DNA from: Arcicella lustrica
Lineage (GTDB): Bacteria; Bacteroidota; Bacteroidia; Cytophagales; Spirosomataceae
Reading direction: 5' to 3'
Assembly: GCF_034930985.1 (NCBI RefSeq)
Contig: NZ_JAYGIM010000023.1
Location: forward strand, 4,418 to 68,417
DNA: 64,000 nt
A program made the position numbers and the translations under genes. Below, in pieces: positions 34,296 to 42,016 of this stretch (position 1 is the first letter of the stretch; each line of letters opens with the position of its first letter). The notes under the pieces are model-generated. The model searched no databases. It saw only the letters and a program-made list of their open reading frames with translations, and was not told the origin of the DNA.

Positions 34296-35135
34296 TTATG
34301 CCATTACTGCTAGCATATCAAGTATTTTTTCGCCAAATAATTGGTTTCCTTTAATACTTATCTGTTTGGTAGCTCTTTGTTTATTGATTCCTTTTGTAAA
34401 AATTCGCCAAGCAATTTCTCCTTCTATCGTCACTTCGGTAACAGGTTTTTGAGAAGGGTTTGGAACTAAATGCCATTGTTTACCATCAAATTCAATAAAC
34501 CAGTCTCCACCGCCATCACCGCTGACACTAAATTTTATTACCTCTCCTTTGGATGCTTCTACATTTCTATAATGATGAGGTAAAGCTCGCATGGATGTTT
34601 CTAAATATGGAAAGTAAAATTCTTGGCTATAAAGCTCAGCCGTTTGCCCAACTGCAAACCTAATTTGTTGTTGATGATGCCATTTTTCTGTGTATTCTCT
34701 TGCGATATGAAACCAATTTGACGATTGTTCTTCGCCTGCCCAAGCAACTGAAAATGTTGCTGCTTCGAAAGGTTCAAGTGTTTTTAGGTATTCGCAATAT
34801 TCTTTTCCAGTTGAAGCAAGTAATTCAATAATGATTTTTGGGCTTACTCTTTTCATCGCAGCGACCCAATCATGATTTAGTTTATTGAGATAATCCAGTA
34901 AATCTTGATATGAATTAATGCTTTCAGGAATTACGCCAAAATATTGGTCTCTCAGCATTGATAATGCCCTGATATTTCCATCTAATAAATGCACTGCAAT
35001 ATCTTTTACTCGCCAAAGCGGGGCGATACTTTGCTTTTCCCAATCTTGTGGAGAAAGTGATTGGAGAACTTCGATTAACTTTTCATCAAGTTTTGGTAAA
35101 AGGTCAACCGTGAAAATTGGCTTTGTTTCTGTCAT
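34296..35135 (-). CDS. DinB-fold maleylpyruvate isomerase-like protein
   Basis: A 279-residue protein whose N-terminal half is a four-helix DinB/MDMPI bundle: WRVKDIAVHLLDGNIRAL (about residues 42-59) supplies the first metal His, and YTEKWHHQQQIRFAVG (about 147-162) the last His pair. The C-terminal part (FSVSGDGGGDWFIEFDGKQW and IEGEIAWRIFTKGI) is an SCP2-like lobe, the usual partner domain in mycothiol-dependent maleylpyruvate isomerase-like proteins. Bacteroidota lack mycothiol, so the thiol cofactor and substrate are unknown. Confidence 0.8.
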   Translation of the reverse strand: MTETKPIFTVDLLPKLDEKLIEVLQSLSPQDWEKQSIAPLWRVKDIAVHLLDGNIRALSMLRDQYFGVIPESINSYQDLLDYLNKLNHDWVAAMKRVSPKIIIELLASTGKEYCEYLKTLEPFEAATFSVAWAGEEQSSNWFHIAREYTEKWHHQQQIRFAVGQTAELYSQEFYFPYLETSMRALPHHYRNVEASKGEVIKFSVSGDGGGDWFIEFDGKQWHLVPNPSQKPVTEVTIEGEIAWRIFTKGINKQRATKQISIKGNQLFGEKILDMLAVMA

Positions 35136-35163
35136 GGTTTAGTTTTTAGATTTTCAATTTAAT

Positions 35164-35171
35164 CAAATTTA
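35164..35171 (-). promoter_or_regulatory. -7 box TAAATTTG for the DinB-like/DUF4269 operon
   Basis: Matches TAnnTTTG on the minus strand about 29 nt upstream of the ATG at 35135. Confidence 0.5.
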
Positions 35172-35192
35172 TTGAGGCTTCGATATAAAAAT

Positions 35193-35226
35193 AAAAAGGT
35201 TGACAAAATGAATTTGCCAACCTTTT
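35193..35226 (-). terminator. Intrinsic terminator after nagB
   Basis: AAAAAGGTTGACAAA and TTTGCCAACCTTTT pair with one mismatch and a short loop, giving a T run on the minus strand. Confidence 0.75.
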
Positions 35227-35243
35227 ACTGATGAATTGTAATA

Positions 35244-37145
35244 TTAAATCTTCCATCTTACGAAAGCTTCCATTGCTTCGTATTCTGCTAAACCAAGTTT
35301 ATTATAAAGTTTGGCTGTGTTACTGTTTCTATCTTCAGCACGTTGCCAGAACTCACGGTCGTCAGAACCTTGGAAAGGAACGCCATCTTTTTGTGATTGG
35401 TGTTTGAAAATACCATAACGTTTCTTCAATACTTGGTCGGGCGACATCGGTACAGCCATTTCGATTTGGTCGATATCCCATTCTTGCCAAGCACCTTTAT
35501 ACAACCAAATCCAACAATTGTTCATGTACTCACGATGTTTTAATTTTTGTGCTGCTTGAATGATAGCGTCCAAACATACTTTGTGCGTTCCGTGTGGGTC
35601 TGCCAAATCGCCAGCGGCATAGATTTGATGTGGTTGAATTTCTTCGATTAAATTCAACACAATTTCTACGTCTGCTTCACCAATTGGGTTTTTCTGAACA
35701 GTACCTGTTTCATAAAAAGGCATATCCAAGAAGTGAATGTTTTCTTTTTTGATACCTACGTAACGACAAGTATTTTTGGCTTCACCTCTACGAATCAAGC
35801 CTTTAATATATCGTACTTCTGGCGTATCAATTTCTGAATCTTTTTTTGCTTTTAAGAATTTAGCTGCTTCACGATAAATACGGTTTGCTTTTGCATTATT
35901 TGCTTCAAATCTTTCATTGAAGTCAACTACAAATTCTGCAAAACGCAAGGCTTCATCATCGGCAACGGCAATATTTCCAGAAGTTTGGTAGGCAACGTGT
36001 ACATCATGACCTTGGTCGTGTAAACGTTGGAAAGTACCACCCATTGAAATAATATCGTCGTCTGGATGTGGACTGAAAATAATTACTTTCTTTCTAGCTG
36101 GATATGCACGTTCTGGTCGGTTAGAATCATCCGCATTTGGTTTTCCACCCGGCCAGCCAGTAATACTATGTTGTAAATAATTGAAAACTTCAATATTAAT
36201 ATCGTAAGCTTGTCCGTATAAAGCCAATAAATCAGAAAGACCATTTTCGTTATAATCTGAATTGGTCAATTTTAAAACAGGCTTGTTCACCGTCAATGCT
36301 AAATGTATAACGGCTTTTTTGATCATTGGTCTATCCCAATTCACAGCATCCACCATCCAAGGCGTTCTCATTCTTGTCAATTGCGAAGCTGCCGAAGTAT
36401 CAATAACGAAAGAGGCGTTTTCGTGTAATTGTAAATAAGAAGCTGGAACATCTGAGCTTACAGAACCTTCAACAGCACGGGCAACGTTGGTAGCTTTGTG
36501 TTCACCCCAAGCCAATAGAACTACACGTTTGGCTTCCATGATTTTTTGGACGCCCATTGTGATGGCTTTCTTTGATACTTTGGCTAAACCACCAAAATCA
36601 CCAGCGGCATCAATTTGGGTCGTTAAATCAAGCGTCATCAAACGAGTTCTTGAGTTAATCAATGAACCGGGTTCGTTAAAACCGATGTGACCGTTTCTAC
36701 CAATTCCCAATAATTGGAAGTCTAAACCGCCATAACGTTCAATTTGTGCTTCGTAATCTTTACAAAATTCTCCTAATTTTTCAAGAGGCAAAGTCCCGTC
36801 TGGTAAATGCCAGTTACCTGAAGGAATATCAACATGGTCAAAAAGTTGTTCACGCATGAAACGTACATAACTCTGCACAGAATCTGGTTGCATCGGATAG
36901 TACTCGTCAAGGTTATAAGTAACTACGTTTTGGAAACTTAAACCTTCTTCACGGTGCATTCTGATAAGCTCCGCATATACTTTTTTAGGAGAAGAACCCG
37001 TTGCTAAACCTAAAACTGCGGGTTTACCTTCAATACTTTTTTGACGAATAATGCCAGCGATTTCATGAGCAATTGCCCGAGACGCAGCATCTGAATCAGC
37101 ATAAATAATAGTCGGAATACGTTCGTAACTAATGGCTTGTTCCAT
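35244..37145 (-). CDS. nagB: Glucosamine-6-phosphate deaminase fused to a PIG-L deacetylase-like domain
   Basis: A 633-residue bifunctional protein. Residues 1-270 are NagB: GLATGSSPKKVY phosphate loop, D80 in VVTYNLDEYYP, and the active-site loop GIGRNGHIGFNEPGS (147-161), converting glucosamine-6-P to fructose-6-P and ammonia. Residues ~350-633 are a PIG-L/LmbE-type deacetylase: SPHPDDDIISMGG (358-370) and the ADPHGTHKVCLDAI zinc motif. The fusion is known in Bacteroidota; deacetylation followed by deamination of amino sugar phosphates is a plausible but unproven linkage. Single gene with terminator. Confidence 0.93.
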   Translation of the reverse strand: MEQAISYERIPTIIYADSDAASRAIAHEIAGIIRQKSIEGKPAVLGLATGSSPKKVYAELIRMHREEGLSFQNVVTYNLDEYYPMQPDSVQSYVRFMREQLFDHVDIPSGNWHLPDGTLPLEKLGEFCKDYEAQIERYGGLDFQLLGIGRNGHIGFNEPGSLINSRTRLMTLDLTTQIDAAGDFGGLAKVSKKAITMGVQKIMEAKRVVLLAWGEHKATNVARAVEGSVSSDVPASYLQLHENASFVIDTSAASQLTRMRTPWMVDAVNWDRPMIKKAVIHLALTVNKPVLKLTNSDYNENGLSDLLALYGQAYDINIEVFNYLQHSITGWPGGKPNADDSNRPERAYPARKKVIIFSPHPDDDIISMGGTFQRLHDQGHDVHVAYQTSGNIAVADDEALRFAEFVVDFNERFEANNAKANRIYREAAKFLKAKKDSEIDTPEVRYIKGLIRRGEAKNTCRYVGIKKENIHFLDMPFYETGTVQKNPIGEADVEIVLNLIEEIQPHQIYAAGDLADPHGTHKVCLDAIIQAAQKLKHREYMNNCWIWLYKGAWQEWDIDQIEMAVPMSPDQVLKKRYGIFKHQSQKDGVPFQGSDDREFWQRAEDRNSNTAKLYNKLGLAEYEAMEAFVRWKI

Positions 37146-37228
37146 GTTAAATCAATTTGAAAATTAGAAAGATTGTATGATATTTTATGGCTTGTTTCGT
37201 GTTTAAAACACAAATAATAATGATATTC

Positions 37229-37435
37229 TTATTCCTTCTTGCTAACTACAATTACCTCTAATCCTAGATTATCTAGGATTTTATTAAGTGTTTTTATTGA
37301 AGGGTTAGCCTTACCTAATTCGATAGAGTGAATGGTTTTGATAGCAACATCACTTTTTTCACTGAGGTTTTCTTGGCTAAGGGAAAGAGTATTACGTCTT
37401 TCACGGATAACACTGCCTAATTGTTCGAGATTCAT
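37229..37435 (-). CDS. HTH protein, HipB/XRE type, orphan
   Basis: A 68-residue Cro/C1-type HTH protein: LGSVIRERRNTLSLSQENLS, then VAIKTIHSIELGKANPSIKT, with C-terminal LGLEVIVVSKKE, a tail typical of HipB antitoxins (y4mF-like). No HipA kinase or other toxin gene is adjacent; the neighbours are nagB and a TonB receptor. It has a -7 box of its own at 37465. It could be a solitary regulator of nagB or a remnant of a toxin-antitoxin pair. Confidence 0.82.
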   Translation of the reverse strand: MNLEQLGSVIRERRNTLSLSQENLSEKSDVAIKTIHSIELGKANPSIKTLNKILDNLGLEVIVVSKKE

Positions 37436-37464
37436 ATTTCAGAATTATTTTACTGATATTTTTG

Positions 37465-37472
37465 CAAATATA
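37465..37472 (-). promoter_or_regulatory. -7 box TATATTTG for HTH gene
   Basis: Matches TAnnTTTG on the minus strand, about 30 nt upstream of the ATG at 37435. Confidence 0.55.
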
Positions 37473-37812
37473 CAATTATTATTTGAAATTAAAATTATTA
37501 TTCGGCAATATGTTTCCGATATGTTAAATTAATTAATTGCTTTTGTTAATTTATCATTATGTATAGGGGTAGAATTACTTTTGGCTGTCAGATTAAAGAA
37601 ATTGCCATTCATCACATACTTCTGTTTCTTTCATCATAAAGAGAAGTAGTTTTGCATTATTCAAATGAATTGCCTTGGTTATGTTTTCATAAAATCTTTT
37701 TTGAAAAGCGATATTTTTATGAATTTATACCCATTTTTAAGATAAAATTAAAAAGTTTTTTTGCTGATTTTCTTTAATGAAAAGCGAATGATTTTTGAAG
37801 AAAATTGAATAT

Positions 37813-37820
37813 TAATTTTG
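37813..37820 (+). promoter_or_regulatory. -7 box TAATTTTG for TonB receptor gene
   Basis: Matches TAnnTTTG; a TTTG lies 15 nt upstream (37794-37797). The leader to 37993 would be about 165 nt. The rest of the 557-nt spacer (37436-37992) has only very short frames and no gene I can support. Confidence 0.5.
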
Positions 37821-37992
37821 CAAAATGAAGTAAATCAGATGATTGTGTTTTTGTTATTTCATAATAATCTAAAAAATGAATAAACTAAAATGCGTTCAAT
37901 TATAAAAAAACTAAAAACCAAAATCGATTTCTTGAGTTTCTAAAGTACTAACATATTTCCAAATTTAAATTTCACAATTCCAATTTCAATCT

Positions 37993-40401
37993 ATGATAAA
38001 CCTTATTCGAAAATCCTTACTGATACTATTAATTTTGCCGTTTGAAATGTTTGCCCAGTCTGATAAATTAACTGTCAGTGGCTACATAAAAGACAATAAA
38101 AATGGAGAAGGCTTGATTGGTGCATCCATTTTTGTGAAGGAATTAATGACAGGTACTACCACAAATACCTACGGTTTTTATTCTTTAACACTTCCTAAAG
38201 GCAATTATTCATTAATCATTAGCTCAGTTGGCTATCGCAAAGCGATTAAAGACATTAAATTAATCGACCAAAATGTTACTTTGAATGTAGAAGTCCAAGA
38301 AGATGGACAAGAATTAGCAGAAGTAATTGTGAACGCTAAACGTGAAGACGACAACGTACAAGCGATAGAAATGTCTGTCAATAAAATAGACATGAAAACT
38401 ATCAAGAAAATCCCTGCTTTGTTGGGCGAGGTTGATTTGGTACGTGCTATTCAGCTATTACCGGGTGTTTCTACTGTTGGTGAAGGTGCAAGTGGTTTCA
38501 ACGTTCGTGGAGGTGGAGTTGACCAAAACTTGATTCTTTTGGATGATGCCCCAGTGTATAATTCATCTCACCTTTTTGGTTTTTTCTCTATTTTTAACCC
38601 TGATGCTGTGAAGGATGTGAAGCTCATCAAAGGTGGAATCCCTGCTCAATATGGTGGACGTGGAGCGTCAATTCTGGATGTAAAAATGAAAGAAGGAAAT
38701 GCTAAAAAACTAGAAGTAAATGGTGGAATTGGCGTAATCTTTAGCCGTCTTTCCATTGAAGCACCAATTGTAAAAGACAAAGCTTCATTTATTGTGGCGG
38801 CTCGTCGTTCTTACATTGATGTTTTAGCAAAACCATTTTTAACGGGAGATAATGCCGATTCAAAATTTAGTTTTTATGATTTAACTGCCAAAGTAAATTA
38901 TAATATCAACCAAAATAATACTGTTTTCCTTTCAGGTTATTTTGGTAGAGATGTTTTTGGAAATGACTTTGGCTTTAATTGGGGAAACAGTACGCTTTCT
39001 GCTCGTTGGAATCATGTATTTAGCTCGAAATTATTCTTAAATTCTACGGCTTTTTATAGTAATTACGATTACTTGTTAGATTCTGACTTGGCTAACAAAC
39101 GCCCAAATAATGCTTTCAGATGGACTTCTAATATCGAAAATCTAAGTTTCAAGCCTGATTTTACTTATTATATCAATCCAGAAAATACGCTGACTTTTGG
39201 TGGACAAGTATTGAATTATGATTTTACGCCAGGTTCGGCTACGGCAAGTTCAAACGGAGATAAGCGTACTTTTGGCTCTGCTCCTAAAAATGCGGTAGAG
39301 TATTCTGCTTATGTCGGAAATGAAATGAAGGTTTCATCTAAATTGTCTTTACAATATGGTATCCGCTTTTCAAGATATGATTATACAAGTAAAGAAGATG
39401 TATATTATGAAAGAGTAAAAGTTGGTATTTCAGATGAATTCCCTTCTGGTTATGACCTCAACACCAAACCAAACGACCCGAATAAAGTATTACAAAGTTA
39501 TCAAAACTTCGAGCCAAGATTTAGCATGAAGCTGGAAACAAGCGAAACGAGTTCTATCAAAGCGAGCTATAACCGCATGGCTCAGTATATTCACTTGCTT
39601 TCTAATACTGCTGCATCAACGCCTTTGGATGTTTGGACTTCTAGCACGAACAATATCAAACCTCAGTTAATCGACCAAGTTGCTTTGGGATATTTCAAAA
39701 ATTTAGGTGATAATGAATACGAAACTTCGGTAGAAGTATATTACAAGGATTTGAAAAACCAAATTGATTATTCTGACCGTGCCGATTTGTTTTTAAATCC
39801 AGAATTTGAGAAAGATTTAATGTTTGGTAAAGGTCGTGCTTATGGTTTAGAATTGTACGGGAAGAAAAATAAAGGCAAATTGACAGGTTGGGTAAGTTAT
39901 ACTTTGGCCCGTACCGAACGCTTAGTGGAAGGATTGAACAACAGTAAATGGTATCCAAATCGTTATGACCGTATGCACACTTTAAACGTAGTTGCTCAAT
40001 ATGAAATTAACAAGAAATGGAGTTTTGGCGGAAATTTCGCCTTTATTTCTGGCGTGCCTTACTCTTTAGGAAAAGGGCAAGGTACTTATGAAGACCTAAC
40101 TTATAGCATTACTGATAATGGTGTTAGAGGAAATGTAAGAGTACCTTCTTACCATCGTTTGGATATTTCGGCGACCAAAAAGAATAAAAAAGCATTATTT
40201 GGGAAAGGTGAATCTGAATGGGTTTTCTCGGTATATAACTTGTACAATCGTAGAAATCCATTTTCAATTTATACAAGACCTAAAGAACAAACTGCAGGCG
40301 AAGCGGCACAGTCGCCAACAAGTGTTGTTCAAAATGAAGCGGTACGTTTATCAATTATTGGCTCATTTATTCCATCAATAACGTACAATTTTAAATTCTA
40401 A
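37993..40401 (+). CDS. TonB-dependent receptor with carboxypeptidase-like domain
   Basis: An 802-residue outer-membrane receptor. Signal peptide (1-21, ending MFAQ), then a CarboxypepD_reg-like domain (about 26-105: VSGYIKDNKNGEGLIGASIF, GTTTNTYGFYSL), a plug domain (about 125-230: LPGVSTVGEGASGFNVRGGG and DDAPVYNSSHLFGFFS) and a 22-strand barrel ending in an aromatic-terminated strand (SITYNFKF). It is not SusC-type. The DUF4249 lipoprotein gene follows 25 nt later, a recurrent pair in Cytophagales of unknown ligand. Confidence 0.93.
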   Translation: MINLIRKSLLILLILPFEMFAQSDKLTVSGYIKDNKNGEGLIGASIFVKELMTGTTTNTYGFYSLTLPKGNYSLIISSVGYRKAIKDIKLIDQNVTLNVEVQEDGQELAEVIVNAKREDDNVQAIEMSVNKIDMKTIKKIPALLGEVDLVRAIQLLPGVSTVGEGASGFNVRGGGVDQNLILLDDAPVYNSSHLFGFFSIFNPDAVKDVKLIKGGIPAQYGGRGASILDVKMKEGNAKKLEVNGGIGVIFSRLSIEAPIVKDKASFIVAARRSYIDVLAKPFLTGDNADSKFSFYDLTAKVNYNINQNNTVFLSGYFGRDVFGNDFGFNWGNSTLSARWNHVFSSKLFLNSTAFYSNYDYLLDSDLANKRPNNAFRWTSNIENLSFKPDFTYYINPENTLTFGGQVLNYDFTPGSATASSNGDKRTFGSAPKNAVEYSAYVGNEMKVSSKLSLQYGIRFSRYDYTSKEDVYYERVKVGISDEFPSGYDLNTKPNDPNKVLQSYQNFEPRFSMKLETSETSSIKASYNRMAQYIHLLSNTAASTPLDVWTSSTNNIKPQLIDQVALGYFKNLGDNEYETSVEVYYKDLKNQIDYSDRADLFLNPEFEKDLMFGKGRAYGLELYGKKNKGKLTGWVSYTLARTERLVEGLNNSKWYPNRYDRMHTLNVVAQYEINKKWSFGGNFAFISGVPYSLGKGQGTYEDLTYSITDNGVRGNVRVPSYHRLDISATKKNKKALFGKGESEWVFSVYNLYNRRNPFSIYTRPKEQTAGEAAQSPTSVVQNEAVRLSIIGSFIPSITYNFKF

Positions 40402-40426
40402 TATCGAAACTTTAACAGTATCTATC

Positions 40427-41350
40427 ATGAAATCAATTATTAAAACTATATTTTCTTTTTTTCTTGGCATTTCACTGATGAGTTGTGAGGATGTCATTGA
40501 CTTAAATGTTCCTGAAACTGAAAAGTATTTAGTAGTAGAAGGAACAATAACGGATGTAGCGGGTGAACAAGTTATTAAACTGAGTGAATCCCAAGCTTTA
40601 TTGAGTAGCGCAACACCAAGAGCCATTACAAATGCGGTTGTAAAAGTAACAGACAATACGGGTAAGATTTATGAATTCAAAGACTTGAAGAATGAAGGTA
40701 AATACGTTTGGACACCTTCAAGCTCTACAGAAATAATGGGTGTAATTGGCAAAACTTATACTTTGACCATTGAAGCTGAAGGTGAAAGTTTCAAAGCAGT
40801 TTCTGAATTGAAAAGAGTTCCTAAAATTGATTCTATCGTTTATAAGTACGAAGATAGTCCTAACTTAAATCAAACAGGTGATGACAAACCCAAAGAAGGC
40901 TACGACGCTAATTTTTATGCCAAAGATTTTGTGGGAGTAGGAGACTGCTATCGTGTAAAAGTATATAAAAATGGGAAGTTGTTCAGCGGGGCTGAAAATA
41001 TTGTTATTGCTTATGATGCACTTTTGAATAAAAGTAGTGTTGGCGATGGACTGATGTTTATTTTACCACTTCGTAGGGCTATTTCTCCAGAATTATATGC
41101 AGAAAATGATAAATTGAAAGTTGAACTAAGTTCGATTACGGAAGCACATTTTGATTTTTGGACTCAGTTACGTACTGAATTAAACAATTCAGGCTTATTT
41201 GCGACACCTGCTGCTAGAATCCCATGTAATGTAAACAATACAAACCCAAATTCAAAAAAGCAAGCAGCAGGTTGGTTTGGGACTTCTGCCGTTACTTCTT
41301 TGGAAGTTACAATTGATAAAAACAAAGCGGTAAAGGAATTTAATGATTAG
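40427..41350 (+). CDS. DUF4249 lipoprotein
   Basis: A 307-residue lipoprotein: signal peptide with lipobox LMSCEDVIDLNVPE (Cys20), then the DUF4249 start EKYLVVEGTITDVAGEQVIKLS, an Ig-like first half (TNAVVKVTDNTGKIYEF) and a second half with HFDFWTQLRTELNNSGLFATP and AAGWFGTSAVTSLEV, both family hallmarks. It most likely acts at the outer membrane with the upstream receptor, possibly as a substrate-binding partner. Confidence 0.92.
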   Translation: MKSIIKTIFSFFLGISLMSCEDVIDLNVPETEKYLVVEGTITDVAGEQVIKLSESQALLSSATPRAITNAVVKVTDNTGKIYEFKDLKNEGKYVWTPSSSTEIMGVIGKTYTLTIEAEGESFKAVSELKRVPKIDSIVYKYEDSPNLNQTGDDKPKEGYDANFYAKDFVGVGDCYRVKVYKNGKLFSGAENIVIAYDALLNKSSVGDGLMFILPLRRAISPELYAENDKLKVELSSITEAHFDFWTQLRTELNNSGLFATPAARIPCNVNNTNPNSKKQAAGWFGTSAVTSLEVTIDKNKAVKEFND

Positions 41351-41354
41351 ATTT

Positions 41355-41458
41355 GTAGCTTAATATGGCTTTCAGTCTTAGGCTTTCGGCTATACGCTTT
41401 CGGTTTTTTACAATTACTGAAACCCGACGACTAATAGCCGATAGCAGACCAAAAAATA
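41355..41458. repeat. Heptad hairpin between DUF4249 and VF530 genes
   Basis: GGCTTTC-AGTCTTA-GGCTTTC-GGCTATA-CGCTTTC-GG (41374-41404) is partly complementary to CTGAAAC-CCGACGA-CTAATAG-CCGATAG (about 41420-41447). An open frame runs through it but is not the start of VF530. Confidence 0.65.
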
Positions 41459-41463
41459 AAAAT

Positions 41464-41730
41464 ATGGAAACCAAGCAAAAAAATAATCCATTACATGGAG
41501 TAACCTTAGAAAATATAGTGAACCATTTAGTGGCTTATTATGGTTGGGAAAAATTAGGAGAATTAATCAATATTCGTTGTTTTAATTATGACCCTAACGT
41601 AAAATCAAGCTTGTCTTTTTTAAGAAAAACTACTTGGGCAAGAACAAAAGTAGAATTGCTTTACATGAAAAGTTTAAGAGATATTGCTAAAGCAGAGAAG
41701 CTTAAAATTGCTAAAAACAATGAGATTTAA
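41464..41730 (+). CDS. VF530-type DNA-binding protein (DUF2132)
   Basis: An 88-residue protein: NNPLHGVTLENIVNHLVAYY (residues 6-25), GWEKLGELINIRCFNYDPNVKSSL and LRKTTWARTKVELLYMK are the family's conserved blocks. Members are small helical proteins described as DNA-binding. The ATG at 41464 is chosen because the upstream in-frame extension is made of heptad repeats. A strong terminator follows. Confidence 0.9.
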   Translation: METKQKNNPLHGVTLENIVNHLVAYYGWEKLGELINIRCFNYDPNVKSSLSFLRKTTWARTKVELLYMKSLRDIAKAEKLKIAKNNEI

Positions 41731-41763
41731 GCAATTTGATTTTTACGTCATAAAATAATTATC

Positions 41764-41802
41764 AAAAATCCCGAAAGTGAATTATTCATTTTCGGGATTT
41801 TT
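41764..41802 (+). terminator. Intrinsic terminator after VF530 gene
   Basis: AAAAATCCCGAAA and TTTCGGGATTTTT form a perfect 13-bp stem with a 13-nt loop. Confidence 0.9.
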
Positions 41803-41911
41803 TTATCCTTAATAAAATAATTTTCATCCTCCTAAAACTTCAATCTATCGGAAAGCATTTCTAGAAAATAGTTTTTATAAGTTGTTTTGAATCAAATAAT
41901 AAATATAAAAG

Positions 41912-41945
41912 TCGATAGCTGATGACCAAAAGCTAAAGGTTTCAA
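41912..41945. repeat. Short heptad fragment
   Basis: GTCGATAGCTGATGACCAAA followed by AGCTAAAGG shows AGCT spaced by 7-nt multiples, upstream of the sensor kinase gene. Confidence 0.4.
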
Positions 41946-42016
41946 TCTCAATCTAATCAAAACAATTCATTAAATTTAAACTTGCATCATTCGCATAGGC
42001 TGATGCTTTCTGAGCA

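Noticed and set aside
41365..41463. Extension of the VF530 gene to an upstream ATG (MAFSLRLSAIRFRFF).
   Set aside because: It is entirely heptad-repeat DNA and lies ahead of a good ATG that gives the normal family length. Unlike mobA and miaA, a natural start exists downstream.
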